The notes under the pieces: generated by a model
Database searches by the model: none
What the model was told of the DNA's origin: nothing
Seen by the model: the letters and a program-made list of their open reading frames with translations, nothing else
Made by a program: the position numbers and the translations under genes
Origin: Clostridiales bacterium
GTDB lineage: Bacteria; Bacillota; Clostridia; Peptostreptococcales; BM714
Direction of reading: 5' to 3'
DNA length: 13,710 bases
NCBI GenBank assembly: GCA_002869095.1
Contig: PKTO01000055.1
Coordinates: 1-13,710, forward strand
Shown here: positions 1-7,136 of the stretch, piece after piece
Numbering within the stretch: the stretch's first letter is position 1
How the letters are laid out: each line of letters opens with the position of its first letter

Positions 1-863
1 TACCGGAAGAAAAAATTCATCCAAGACCAAACGCATCGGATCTTAAAATGCATAAGGAACAGTCTATCCTGGAAAAGCAAAATTCTTATTTGGAATCTGG
101 AGACCCATCAACCAAAATAAATGAAAACGTTTCGCCCGTTTCATTTGCCGAAATGGAAAGTGATTACTCAAATGATGACGTTCAGTCTTCATTGCAAGCT
201 CTTTTGCCTTTTAATTCCATTTATGAAGAATCCGGCAAAAACCCCATCGAAACACAAGAAACCCGTAAAAAAGAGTATTTCAAAGGCCTTTCGCTTATAG
301 GCCAGGTCTTCGATTCTTATATAATATGCGAAGACCCCACGACAAATGAAATGATACTCATAGACCAGCATGCGGCACACGAAAAGATTATTTACGAATC
401 GTTCGTAAACCAGTTGAAGGACAAAGCAATTCTTTCACAGGTTCTGATCCAGCCTTTTGCTCTCAACATGCCTGAAACCGAAAAGACCCTGCTGCTGGCA
501 TCGGAAAGAGCCCTGTCATCTTTAGGTTTTGAAATAGATGATTTCGGACCCAACATGCTTTTGGTACGGGAGGCTCCATCTATTTTCCCCATGCAAACGT
601 CAATATCATTCCTTGAGGAATTGAAGGACATGCTTTTGAAAACATCGACGGTCGACTCAATGAAATCAGAGGAAATGATTTACTCTATTGCGGTAAAAGC
701 TTGCCATTCGGCCATAAAGGCCAATGACCGCCTTGGTAAAATCGAAATTGAATCCCTGCTTGCAGACATGGATGATTTGAGCAATCCTTACACATGCCCG
801 CACGGACGACCGACAGTAGTCCGAATAGGCAGATCGGAAATTGAAAAATATTTCAATAGATAG
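1..863 (+). CDS. mutL: DNA mismatch repair protein MutL, C-terminal part (5' end outside window)
   Basis: This is the 3' part of mutL. The frame is open from base 3, so the ATG at 48 is internal and the gene continues upstream of the window. MutL links mismatch recognition by MutS to strand removal. What remains is part of the acidic, poorly conserved linker (about bases 3-280) and the dimerisation/endonuclease domain. The metal-binding endonuclease motif DQHAAHEKIIYE is at 363-398, ACHSAIKA at 699-722 and CPHGRP at 795-812. This is the signature of nicking MutL proteins, found in bacteria that lack MutH. QVLIQP at 438-455 matches the place and pattern of the beta-clamp-binding motif known in Bacillus MutL. 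miaA follows after 23 bases, so the two are probably co-transcribed, with mutS expected upstream. No disruption is seen. Confidence 0.96.
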   Translation, partial: PEEKIHPRPNASDLKMHKEQSILEKQNSYLESGDPSTKINENVSPVSFAEMESDYSNDDVQSSLQALLPFNSIYEESGKNPIETQETRKKEYFKGLSLIGQVFDSYIICEDPTTNEMILIDQHAAHEKIIYESFVNQLKDKAILSQVLIQPFALNMPETEKTLLLASERALSSLGFEIDDFGPNMLLVREAPSIFPMQTSISFLEELKDMLLKTSTVDSMKSEEMIYSIAVKACHSAIKANDRLGKIEIESLLADMDDLSNPYTCPHGRPTVVRIGRSEIEKYFNR

Positions 864-886
864 ATTAATCGAAATGGGGTATAAGC

Positions 887-1828
887 ATGAATAAGATAAT
901 AATCGTAGCAGGTCCTACGGCAGTTGGCAAGACCGGCTGCGCAATCGAATTGGCTGAAACTTTGAAAACCGAAATAGTATCCGCCGATTCAATGCAAATA
1001 TATAAATATATGGACATCGGCACAGCAAAACCCTCGATGGAAGAATTGTCAAGGGTAAAGCACCATATGATTGATGTTGCAAATCCACTTGACGACAATT
1101 ATTCTGTTGCCCTTTACAATCAACAGGCAGAAGAAGCCATACGGATGCTCCATGAGAAAGGCAAAATACCGATAATCGCAGGCGGCACCGGCCTTTACCT
1201 GAGTTCAATACTCTACGAAATGGATTTTTCCAATGCTGCATACAATCCCGAATACAGGAATATGCTTAAAAAGCTGTCAGAAGAAAAAGGAAACGCATAC
1301 CTGCACAATCAATTAAAGTCAGTTGATTCCGATTCTGCGGATATAATTCATCCCAACAATGTCAAAAGAGTCATACGGGCGCTTGAGGTCCATCACGCTA
1401 CCGGCTCTCACATAAAAAAATTTTCAACTGATTTGAATCCCACTCCAAAATACGATACTTTATTTTTATGTTTGCATAGAGAAAGAACTCTGTTGTATGA
1501 TAGAATCAACCTGAGAGTTGAAAAAATGGTAGAAGCAGGTTTGATTGATGAAGTGGTCAAATTGACCGAAATGGGCCTTACTAAAAATCATATGGCAATG
1601 AAAGGAATCGGATACAAAGAAGTTCTTGAATATTTGTCCGGAATAACGGATAAAGAAGAAATGAAATACAAAATCAAGCTCAACTCAAGGCATTACGCAA
1701 AACGTCAGTTGACTTGGTTCAGAAGATACAAAGAAGCCGTTCATATTGAACTGGAATGCTCCGAGACTTCAAATACAAATAAATTATTGGCAACAACAAA
1801 CAAGTTCATTATAAATAACACTATCTAA
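887..1828 (+). CDS. miaA: tRNA dimethylallyltransferase MiaA
   Basis: MiaA transfers a dimethylallyl group from DMAPP to N6 of A37 in tRNAs that read codons starting with U; MiaB then methylthiolates the product. The 313-aa length is normal for the family. The P-loop GPTAVGKT is at residues 9-16. The substrate-binding segment SADSMQIYKYMDIGTAKP follows at 32-49, and GGTGLY is at 99-104. NVKRVIRALEV lies in the middle of the protein, and the C-terminal region has MAMKGIGYKE and the tRNA-contacting RHYAKRQLTWFRRY. The ATG at 887 has a GGGGT-containing ribosome binding site just upstream. The gene sits between mutL (23 bases) and hfq (18 bases) with no terminator between them, so mutL-miaA-hfq looks like one operon. 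This neighbourhood is conserved in many bacteria. Confidence 0.98.
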   Translation: MNKIIIVAGPTAVGKTGCAIELAETLKTEIVSADSMQIYKYMDIGTAKPSMEELSRVKHHMIDVANPLDDNYSVALYNQQAEEAIRMLHEKGKIPIIAGGTGLYLSSILYEMDFSNAAYNPEYRNMLKKLSEEKGNAYLHNQLKSVDSDSADIIHPNNVKRVIRALEVHHATGSHIKKFSTDLNPTPKYDTLFLCLHRERTLLYDRINLRVEKMVEAGLIDEVVKLTEMGLTKNHMAMKGIGYKEVLEYLSGITDKEEMKYKIKLNSRHYAKRQLTWFRRYKEAVHIELECSETSNTNKLLATTNKFIINNTI

Positions 1829-1846
1829 AGGGGGAAATGAATCATC

Positions 1847-2095
1847 ATGAAAAATGTACTTAACTTGCAGGATATAATACTCAATCAGGCCAGAAAAGAC
1901 AAAACTCTTCTTACGATTTTTCTAACAAATGGTTTTCAGTTGAAAGGCTATGTCAAGGGATTCGACTTGTACACAATCGTCATTGAAAACGATGGAAGCC
2001 AGCAAATGATTTACAAGCATGCGATTTCAACGATAATTCCTTCTAAACGCGTCAACTTGAACCAATTCATAAATACGGATCCGGATGGAGAATAG
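1847..2095 (+). CDS. hfq: RNA chaperone Hfq
   Basis: Hfq is a hexameric Sm-like protein that binds small RNAs and mRNAs; in Gram-positive bacteria its role varies between species. The 82 residues hold the whole Sm fold. Q8 is the conserved proximal-face residue and R16, K17 and K19 form a basic rim patch. The Sm1 segment [16 protein letters not shown] is at 25-40, and the Sm2 signature YKHAIST, which lines the proximal U-binding pore, is at 56-62. The C-terminal tail is short, as is usual in Firmicutes. The start ATG at 1847 follows a GGGGG tract at 1830-1834. A nearer ATG at 1837 is out of frame. The gene closes the mutL-miaA-hfq transcript, and a terminator hairpin follows at 2219-2246. Confidence 0.98.
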   Translation: MKNVLNLQDIILNQARKDKTLLTIFLTNGFQLKGYVKGFDLYTIVIENDGSQQMIYKHAISTIIPSKRVNLNQFINTDPDGE

Positions 2096-2129
2096 GAAGT
2101 CGGCACACATAATCCTTTCCCTTTAAAAA

Positions 2130-2158
2130 TTAAACAATGGTCATAGATATTGTAGATT
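2130..2158 (+). promoter_or_regulatory. Possible weak sigma-A promoter for the ynbB-like gene
   Basis: TTAAAC (2130-2135), 17 bases, then TAGATT (2153-2158). Both hexamers are imperfect. If the promoter is real, transcription would start near 2165 and the leader would pass through the terminator hairpin at 2219-2246 before reaching the gene at 2265. It is supported only by the hexamers and their spacing. Confidence 0.3.
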
Positions 2159-2218
2159 GTACAAATATACGTACCGATTTCAGATGCATGTGAAAAGGTG
2201 GCGGAATTTTTACAATTC

Positions 2219-2246
2219 GAACGGCTTAGATGCCGTTCATTTTTTT
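2219..2246 (+). terminator. Intrinsic terminator after hfq, just upstream of the ynbB-like gene
   Basis: GAACGGC (2219-2225) pairs perfectly with GCCGTTC (2232-2238) around the loop TTAGAT, and an A followed by seven T follows (2240-2246). It most simply ends the mutL-miaA-hfq transcript. The run of T ends only 18 bases before the next start codon, so it could also act as an attenuator for that gene. Confidence 0.85.
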
Positions 2247-2264
2247 GAAAGCGGGTGAAACAGA

Positions 2265-3554
2265 ATGAAAAAAAATGAAATGCCCTCCGAAACGCTTTTC
2301 GGGATAAGGGAAGACGTTCTTGCATTTGTAAAAAAATGCGAAAAGGAAATACAGTGCCATTATGAAGCACTTGGGGAAACCAGAGCCTACAATCAGTACA
2401 AAGTTTTGAACGCCATGCAGAAAAACCGCCTGAGCGACACCGATTTCTACTGGAACAGCGGATACGGCTACAATGAAAGCGGAAGAGAAACGCTTGAAAA
2501 AATATATTCGGATGTTTTCGGTACAGAAGACGCTATAGTTAGACCGATAATCGTCAACGGCACCCATGCGCTTTCCCTCTGCCTTACTGGAACACTCCGT
2601 CCGGGAGACAGAATGCTTTCTGTAACAGGTCCTCCTTATGACACAATAAGGGCGCTTATTGGAATCAAGGGTGCAGAACCATCCACGCTTTCAGAAATAG
2701 GAATACTCTACAGCCAGGTTGAATTGACCAAGTCAGGCGATTTCGACTACGATTCCATATCGGAAGCACTTAAATCAAAACCCAAAATGGTTTATGTCCA
2801 ACGTTCAACGGGATACGACTGGCGCAAGGCCATAAGCATAGACAAAATGCGGGTTCTTGCGAAATTCATAAAAAGCCGTTCAAGTGAAACAATATTGATG
2901 GTTGACAATTGTTACGGTGAATTTTTAGAAAGGAAAGAACCTACAGAAATCGGTTTCGATCTCGCAGCGGGCTCTCTGATAAAAAATCCAGGAGGAGGTC
3001 TTGCAATGACCGGGGGTTACATAGTGGGCAAGAGCAGACTGATAGAACTGATATCACACAAAATGACTTCCCCCGGAATAGGAAAGGAATGTGGATTGTC
3101 CTTTGGGATGAACCGGCATTTTTTTCAAGGTTTATTCATGGCTCCGCATACGGTAACTGAAGCCTTGAAAGGATCTTTGCTTTGCGCATGCATATTCGGG
3201 AAACTCGGATTTGATACATTCCCAGGCTTGTCAGATGAACGAAGCGATATAATACAAGCAGTCAAATTGAATTCAAAGCAAGCTGTAATCTGCTTTTGCG
3301 AGGCAATCCAGGCATCTTCGCCGGTGGATTCACATGTACAACCGATTCCATGGGACATGCCTGGATACGAAACACAAGTGATAATGGCTGCAGGAACTTT
3401 CGTGCAGGGCTCATCCATAGAGCTTAGTGCCGATTCCCCTTTGACTCCTCCATATATAGCCTATTTTCAAGGCGGTTTGACATACGACCACGCAAGGATA
3501 GGTCTTATGAAAGCCCTGCAGAATCTTATTGACCAAAAACACATTTCGATCTAG
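2265..3554 (+). CDS. ynbB: PLP-dependent YnbB / aluminium-resistance / methionine gamma-lyase-like family protein
   Basis: This 429-aa protein belongs to the fold-type I PLP enzymes often labelled methionine gamma-lyase family or aluminium resistance protein (YnbB of Bacillus). Its substrate is not established, and the lyase label comes from distant similarity only. The probable PLP lysine is K240 in SLIKNPGGG. D214 in MVDNCYGE is the expected aspartate that contacts the pyridine nitrogen. The N-terminal half contains RPIIVNGTHALSLCLTGTLRPGD, a phosphate-binding and helix region typical of this fold. No signal peptide or membrane segment is visible, so it should be cytosolic. The start ATG at 2265 has GGGTGA at 2253-2258. 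The gene follows hfq and faces lexA. A position near hfq and lexA is also known in Bacillus, which argues for an old core function rather than acquisition. Confidence 0.9.
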   Translation: MKKNEMPSETLFGIREDVLAFVKKCEKEIQCHYEALGETRAYNQYKVLNAMQKNRLSDTDFYWNSGYGYNESGRETLEKIYSDVFGTEDAIVRPIIVNGTHALSLCLTGTLRPGDRMLSVTGPPYDTIRALIGIKGAEPSTLSEIGILYSQVELTKSGDFDYDSISEALKSKPKMVYVQRSTGYDWRKAISIDKMRVLAKFIKSRSSETILMVDNCYGEFLERKEPTEIGFDLAAGSLIKNPGGGLAMTGGYIVGKSRLIELISHKMTSPGIGKECGLSFGMNRHFFQGLFMAPHTVTEALKGSLLCACIFGKLGFDTFPGLSDERSDIIQAVKLNSKQAVICFCEAIQASSPVDSHVQPIPWDMPGYETQVIMAAGTFVQGSSIELSADSPLTPPYIAYFQGGLTYDHARIGLMKALQNLIDQKHISI

Positions 3555-3564
3555 CCAAAACATA

Positions 3565-3604
3565 AAAAGAGCCATTGCGTTTTTTAATACGCAATGGCTC
3601 TTTT
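3565..3604. terminator. Bidirectional intrinsic terminator between ynbB-like gene and lexA
   Basis: A perfect 15-bp inverted repeat: the left arm at 3565-3579 and the right arm at 3590-3604, with a 10-base loop. The G+C core is GAGCCATTGCG, flanked by AAAA on the left and TTTT on the right, so it has a U tail when read from either strand. It sits between two convergent genes (stops at 3554 and 3620) and should serve both. Confidence 0.93.
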
Positions 3605-3619
3605 ATACATTTAAATTGG

Positions 3620-4243
3620 TTACATCAGTCTAAAAACGCCTTTTATCTTACCAAGAACCATCAAATCCTCTGTGACGATGATGGGGTTCATTGAGCTGTT
3701 CTCGGGTTGAAGACGTATATGGTCCTTTTCGCGATAAAAGGTCTTTACTGTTGCCGAATCGTCGATTAAGGCAACAACCATGTCGCCATTGTCGGCTTCC
3801 CTGGTCTGTTTGACCAGCACATAGTCGTGGTCGTGTATGCCGGCTTCAATCATGCTGTCCCCATTGACTTCAAGCATGAAATAATTGCCCTTTTCCACAA
3901 ACTGCTCAGGAAGAGGGAAGTGCCATTCAATATTTTCAACAGCCAGAATAGGCGTGCCTGCCGCAACCGAACCTACAACCGGAACCATTACCACATTCTC
4001 TTTTTCCTTGTCGTAGATATTGAGCTTCTGTTCGTTCAATTCTATCGCTCTCGGTTTGGTGGCATCACGCTTTATATAGCCCAAATCCTGAAGGGTTACC
4101 AAATGGTTATGGACAGAAGAAGTGGATTTCAATCCAACCGCTTTGCATATTTCCCTTACAGAGGGCGGGTATCCTCTTTTTTTAACCTCTTCCAATATGA
4201 ATTCAATAATTTTGACTTGTTTTCCGGTTAAATCCTCATACAT
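3620..4243 (-). CDS. lexA: LexA repressor (SOS regulator)
   Basis: LexA represses SOS genes and inactivates itself when RecA filaments form. From the ATG at 4243 the protein has 207 aa. The N-terminal winged helix runs from about 1 to 70, with the recognition region [22 protein letters not shown]. The self-cleavage site is Ala95-Gly96 within VAAGTP. The catalytic dyad is Ser130 (GDSM) and Lys167 (ATVKTF). The frame continues 18 codons further up, but the start at 4243 gives the normal LexA N-terminus and has a GGGGG tract at 4253-4257, nine bases away; the upstream extension would run across the promoter -10. The gene has its own promoter and SOS box (4281-4321), so it is probably autoregulated. 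The recombinase gene upstream may also read into it, because no terminator separates them. Confidence 0.98.
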   Translation of the reverse strand: MYEDLTGKQVKIIEFILEEVKKRGYPPSVREICKAVGLKSTSSVHNHLVTLQDLGYIKRDATKPRAIELNEQKLNIYDKEKENVVMVPVVGSVAAGTPILAVENIEWHFPLPEQFVEKGNYFMLEVNGDSMIEAGIHDHDYVLVKQTREADNGDMVVALIDDSATVKTFYREKDHIRLQPENSSMNPIIVTEDLMVLGKIKGVFRLM

Positions 4244-4280
4244 GGATCTTCGCCCCCAATTTACAATTTTTACTTGGTTG

Positions 4281-4310
4281 ATTATATCATAAAACATAAT
4301 GCCAATGCAA
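4281..4310 (-). promoter_or_regulatory. lexA sigma-A promoter with extended -10
   Basis: On the - strand: TTGCAT (4310-4305), 18 bases, then TATAAT (4286-4281), with TG one base before the -10 (an extended -10). It lies 38 bases upstream of the lexA start, and its -35 is overlapped by the SOS box at 4308-4321. Confidence 0.8.
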
Positions 4311-4321
4311 ACATAGGTTCG
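4308..4321 (-). promoter_or_regulatory. LexA operator (SOS box) of lexA
   Basis: On the - strand CGAAC-CTAT-GTTTG, which fits the Gram-positive LexA box CGAAC-N4-GTTYG. It overlaps the -35 of the lexA promoter, so bound LexA would block RNA polymerase. It lies one base past the stop codon of the upstream recombinase gene. Confidence 0.85.
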
Positions 4322-4322
4322 A

Positions 4323-5435
4323 TTAATCGTCCTCGAGCCATTCGAATTTTTTTATTATCTCGCGCTTTTGATCCTTTTTATGCGCGGAATACAATTGAGT
4401 AGTGGTTACATTGTCATGATCGAGAAGGTTTTTCACTTCATATATGGAAGCTCCCATCTCAATAAGCGATGTCGCAGCAGTAGCTCTGAGCTTATGCGGG
4501 CTGTAACCGTTTTCCTTTGTCGTCCCCAATGCAATTGCAGTGTATTTCTTTACAATGTCTCTTATGGCCCTTTGTGTAAGCCGCTTCTTCTGCATTGAAA
4601 GAAGAAGCGCATCCTCTCCCTTGGGAGAATATCCGTCCCTCTCAATTTCAATATAATTTTTCAGTGCTCTCTCGACTGATTTATTCAGAGGCATTGCAGA
4701 TTCCTTGCCCCTTTTTCTGTAGACAAGAAATTCACCGCGGCTTATGTTGAACGATGAAACATTCAGCTGTTGAAGCTCCCTGAGTCTCAAACCGTAAGTT
4801 GTGAACAAAATCAATATCAACATGTCCCTGTACTTTGTCTTTTCCCAATAAAGCCTTTCCTTGTCTGACAGGCCTTTTCCGCTTGCGACACAATCGAACA
4901 TAATGCGCGCCTCGTCAATATCTAGCCTTTTAATCGCATCAGGTTGCGGTTTTGGCAACTTAATAGGGTTGAAAGCATCCGTTATATTGCCTGGCATTAT
5001 TTCTTCGCGATATAGGAATTTAAATAGCACGCTAAGCGAAGATTTCTTCCTTGAAAGCGACCTGTTGTTGTTTTCCATGACTATTGGCTGATTTCCCTTT
5101 TCCAGCAGATAACGCGAGCAATATCCGCCAAGGTATCGATTCACATCCTTTGCAGTTATTCGAATTATATGTTCCATGGGAATTTCGCCGATGGAAGAAG
5201 CATCCGATAGATTGCTTTCGTTTATCATATAATTCAAAAAAAATCTGATGTCGTTCAAATAGGCAAGCCTTGTGGAAACTGCGACAGAACCTTTCAAGTA
5301 TAGAAAAAAATCGTAAAAATAATCGGGAAGAAGCTTTTCGATTTCAAGGCATTCCTGAATCATGCCATGTTCGTATGCGACCACATTGGTGGGTTTTGAG
5401 GATTTGTTGTGTATTTTCAGTTTCTTTTCATACAT
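4323..5435 (-). CDS. Tyrosine recombinase / integrase, XerS-like
   Basis: This is a 370-aa site-specific recombinase with the full active site: R217 in [11 protein letters not shown]241 in VYRKRGKE, H314 and R317 in [11 protein letters not shown]340 in LLDHDN and the nucleophile Y349. The N-terminal SAM-like DNA-binding domain covers about 30-170 ([20 protein letters not shown]). The protein is longer than classical XerC/XerD (about 300 aa). The extra length and the segment [15 protein letters not shown] before the first catalytic arginine recall XerS, the single dimer-resolving recombinase of streptococci. That reading is an inference; a XerC/D paralogue or a domesticated integrase is possible. 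No attachment site, phage or transposon gene is nearby, and codon use looks like that of the neighbours. The start at 5435 has AAGGGGG ten bases upstream and a promoter at 5481-5509. lexA follows directly. Confidence 0.9.
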   Translation of the reverse strand: MYEKKLKIHNKSSKPTNVVAYEHGMIQECLEIEKLLPDYFYDFFLYLKGSVAVSTRLAYLNDIRFFLNYMINESNLSDASSIGEIPMEHIIRITAKDVNRYLGGYCSRYLLEKGNQPIVMENNNRSLSRKKSSLSVLFKFLYREEIMPGNITDAFNPIKLPKPQPDAIKRLDIDEARIMFDCVASGKGLSDKERLYWEKTKYRDMLILILFTTYGLRLRELQQLNVSSFNISRGEFLVYRKRGKESAMPLNKSVERALKNYIEIERDGYSPKGEDALLLSMQKKRLTQRAIRDIVKKYTAIALGTTKENGYSPHKLRATAATSLIEMGASIYEVKNLLDHDNVTTTQLYSAHKKDQKREIIKKFEWLEDD

Positions 5436-5480
5436 GAAGAATATTCCCCCTTCTTAACTATTCCCTAAATATACATTTAA

Positions 5481-5509
5481 AGTATAGTTCAAGCTGAAAG
5501 AAAATGCAA
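5481..5509 (-). promoter_or_regulatory. sigma-A promoter of the recombinase gene
   Basis: On the - strand: TTGCAT (5509-5504), 17 bases, then TATACT (5486-5481). It lies about 45 bases upstream of the recombinase start. Its -35 is part of the arm of the inverted repeat that terminates purB. Confidence 0.65.
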
Positions 5510-5533
5510 GACAAATCATCCTGCATTTTCTTT
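5497..5533 (-). terminator. Probable terminator after purB
   Basis: A 12-bp perfect inverted repeat: AAAGAAAATGCA at 5497-5508 and TGCATTTTCTTT at 5522-5533, with a 13-base loop. On the - strand the arm ends in a T-rich tract (TTTTCTTT). The stem is poor in G+C, so termination may be partial. It begins 18 bases after the purB stop. Confidence 0.65.
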
Positions 5534-5550
5534 TTAAATATGAACTGAAA

Positions 5551-6984
5551 TCAAACTTTCATTTCCACTTCTGCTTTTGCGTATTCTCCATAAGTCTTCT
5601 TGATTGGTTCAATGATTTTTTCAATAAAATCGTCTACCTGTTCGGGTGCTCGCCCTATATACAGATTCGGGTTCATTAAAAGCTTCAAATCTTCCAGATT
5701 CAACTTGAAAGTGGCGTCTTCGGCAATTCTTTCAAGCAAATCATTCGGCTTTCCCAATTGTTTGACTTGCTTGGCCGCCTCCATCGAGTGGACCCTTATT
5801 CTTTCATGAAGTTCCTGCCTGTCTCCGCCCTTCTTGACTGCCTCCATCAGTATATTTTCAGTCATCATGAATGGCAGTTCTTTCTCAATGTCGGACTTTA
5901 TCACGTTTTCATTTACGACAAGGCCGGTACTTATGTTCGCCGCTATGTCCAATATTGCATCGGTTGCCATGAATGTTTCCGGAATTACAATTCTTCTATT
6001 GGCTGAATCATCCAATGTCCTTTCGAACCATTGTGTCGAGACCGTAGCCGATGCGTTTCCCAAATTGTTCATGATGTAACGCGAAAGGGATGCAATCCGT
6101 TCACTTCTCATCGGATTTCGCTTGTATGCCATTGCAGACGATCCTATTTGATTTTTTGCAAACGGTTCTTCTATTTCCTTGAGATTTTGGAGTAGTCTGA
6201 TGTCATTCGTCATTTTATGAAGTGTTTGCGCTATGCCGCTGAGAATCGAAAGTATCTTGAAGTCGAATTTTCTCGAATATGTTTGTCCGGCAACATCGAA
6301 TACATCTTTGAATCCGATTTTTTCAGCTACTTTCATTTCCAGCTGCATTACCTTTCCGTGGTCTCCGTTGAACAATTCCAAATAGCTTGCCTGAGTGCCC
6401 GTAGTTCCTTTAACTCCCCTTATCTTATAGTTTTCCATGAGATGTTCCAGGTCAAGCAGATCCATATGCAAATCCTGAATCCAGAGGGTTGCCCTCTTGC
6501 CTACCGTCGTAAGTTGCGCAGGCTGGTAGTGTGTGAATCCGAGTGTAGCCTGCGATTTATGCTCAATGGCGAACTCCGAAAGTTTCAGTATCAGCACCGC
6601 AAGCTTCTTCCTTATTGTTTCAAGGGCTCTATAATAGACTACAAGGTCGGTATTGTCTCCCACGAAAGCGCTTGTAGCTCCCAGATGCATTACCGCCTTG
6701 GCTTTCGGGCATGCCTCTCCGAATGTCAATACATGGGACATTACATCGTGTCGTGTCTTTTTTTCATATTCTTTTGCTTTTTCAAAATCAATCTCATCCG
6801 CGCCGTCTTTCATCTCGGATATCTGTTCTTCGCTTATGTCCAAACCCAACTCCTTCTGGGATTCAGCCAAAGCTATCCATAAAGTCCTCCATGTTCTGAA
6901 TTTGTTGTATGGAGAAAATATTTTCTGCATTTCCACACTTGCATATCTTTCCGTCAAGGGATTGCTGTATATCTCGTTGGACAT
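5551..6984 (-). CDS. purB: Adenylosuccinate lyase
   Basis: PurB cleaves fumarate from SAICAR and from adenylosuccinate, two steps of purine synthesis, and is a cytosolic homotetramer of the fumarase/aspartase superfamily. The protein has 477 aa. Conserved blocks are RHDVMSHV (78-85), LGATSAFVGDNTD (101-113), LGFTHYQPAQLTTVGKR (148-164, with the active-site H152) and the flexible-loop signature GSSAMAYKRNP (281-291). The signature has Ala286 where Pro is usual. WFERTLDDSANRR follows. These blocks resemble animal-type ADSL more closely than the shorter Bacillus PurB, as I recall those sequences. The start ATG at 6984 has a perfect AGGAGG seven bases upstream. The gene stands alone, with its own promoter and PurBox-like sites upstream, a terminator downstream, and no other pur gene in the window. 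Confidence 0.97.
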   Translation of the reverse strand: MSNEIYSNPLTERYASVEMQKIFSPYNKFRTWRTLWIALAESQKELGLDISEEQISEMKDGADEIDFEKAKEYEKKTRHDVMSHVLTFGEACPKAKAVMHLGATSAFVGDNTDLVVYYRALETIRKKLAVLILKLSEFAIEHKSQATLGFTHYQPAQLTTVGKRATLWIQDLHMDLLDLEHLMENYKIRGVKGTTGTQASYLELFNGDHGKVMQLEMKVAEKIGFKDVFDVAGQTYSRKFDFKILSILSGIAQTLHKMTNDIRLLQNLKEIEEPFAKNQIGSSAMAYKRNPMRSERIASLSRYIMNNLGNASATVSTQWFERTLDDSANRRIVIPETFMATDAILDIAANISTGLVVNENVIKSDIEKELPFMMTENILMEAVKKGGDRQELHERIRVHSMEAAKQVKQLGKPNDLLERIAEDATFKLNLEDLKLLMNPNLYIGRAPEQVDDFIEKIIEPIKKTYGEYAKAEVEMKV

Positions 6985-7026
6985 GGTAATTCCTCCTATC
7001 TATTGCCGAGTAAGTTAACACATAAT

Positions 7027-7055
7027 ATTATAATATAGCGAACAATATTTATCAA
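7027..7055 (-). promoter_or_regulatory. sigma-A promoter of purB
   Basis: On the - strand: TTGATA (7055-7050), 17 bases, then TATAAT (7032-7027), about 42 bases upstream of the purB start. The spacer contains one PurBox-like element, and another lies just upstream of the -35. Confidence 0.8.
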
Positions 7056-7077
7056 TATAAGTTTAATCTTCGGTTTT
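7034..7077 (-). promoter_or_regulatory. Pair of inverted PurBox-like sites at the purB promoter
   Basis: Two 13-mers resemble the PurBox AWWWCCGAACWWT of Bacillus PurR. AAAACCGAAGATT on the - strand (7077-7065) has one mismatch. TATAGCGAACAAT on the + strand (7034-7046) has two. They are in opposite orientation, separated by 18 bases, with the -35 between them and the second box inside the promoter spacer. Pairs of inverted PurBoxes about 16-17 bases apart are known for PurR. The match is imperfect, and it is not known from this window that the organism has PurR. Confidence 0.45.
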
Positions 7078-7084
7078 GCAACTC

Positions 7085-7113
7085 AAAAATAAACCCGTCC
7101 AAAGGACGGGTTT
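7085..7113 (-). terminator. Intrinsic terminator after spoVS
   Basis: AAACCCGTCC (7091-7100) pairs perfectly with GGACGGGTTT (7104-7113) over a 3-base loop. On the - strand it is followed by A and five T (7090-7085). It begins 24 bases after the spoVS stop and separates spoVS from the purB promoter. Confidence 0.92.
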
Positions 7114-7136
7114 TACCTGCAACGATTAGCCAATAA

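Noticed and set aside
2137..2193. 18-codon ORF after hfq starting at the ATG at 2137
   Set aside because: No ribosome binding site and no recognisable content; it is too short to support.
4243..4297. Longer lexA start (ATG at 4297)
   Set aside because: The extension runs across the -10 of the lexA promoter and lacks a ribosome binding site, while 4243 has one and gives the normal LexA N-terminus.
4323..5435. Mobile element or prophage around the recombinase gene
   Set aside because: No excisionase, phage gene, direct repeats or tRNA are next to it, and both flanks are housekeeping genes in compact order.
6217..6882. Open frame of 221 codons on the + strand inside purB
   Set aside because: It lies wholly antisense to a clearly conserved gene, has no ribosome binding site, and its translation shows no recognisable domain; it is a shadow of purB.
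7008..7046. Dif-like look (TATTATGT followed by AACT on the - strand) upstream of purB
   Set aside because: Only the right arm resembles Firmicutes dif and its spacing is wrong; the left arm does not match. The A+T-rich promoter explains it.
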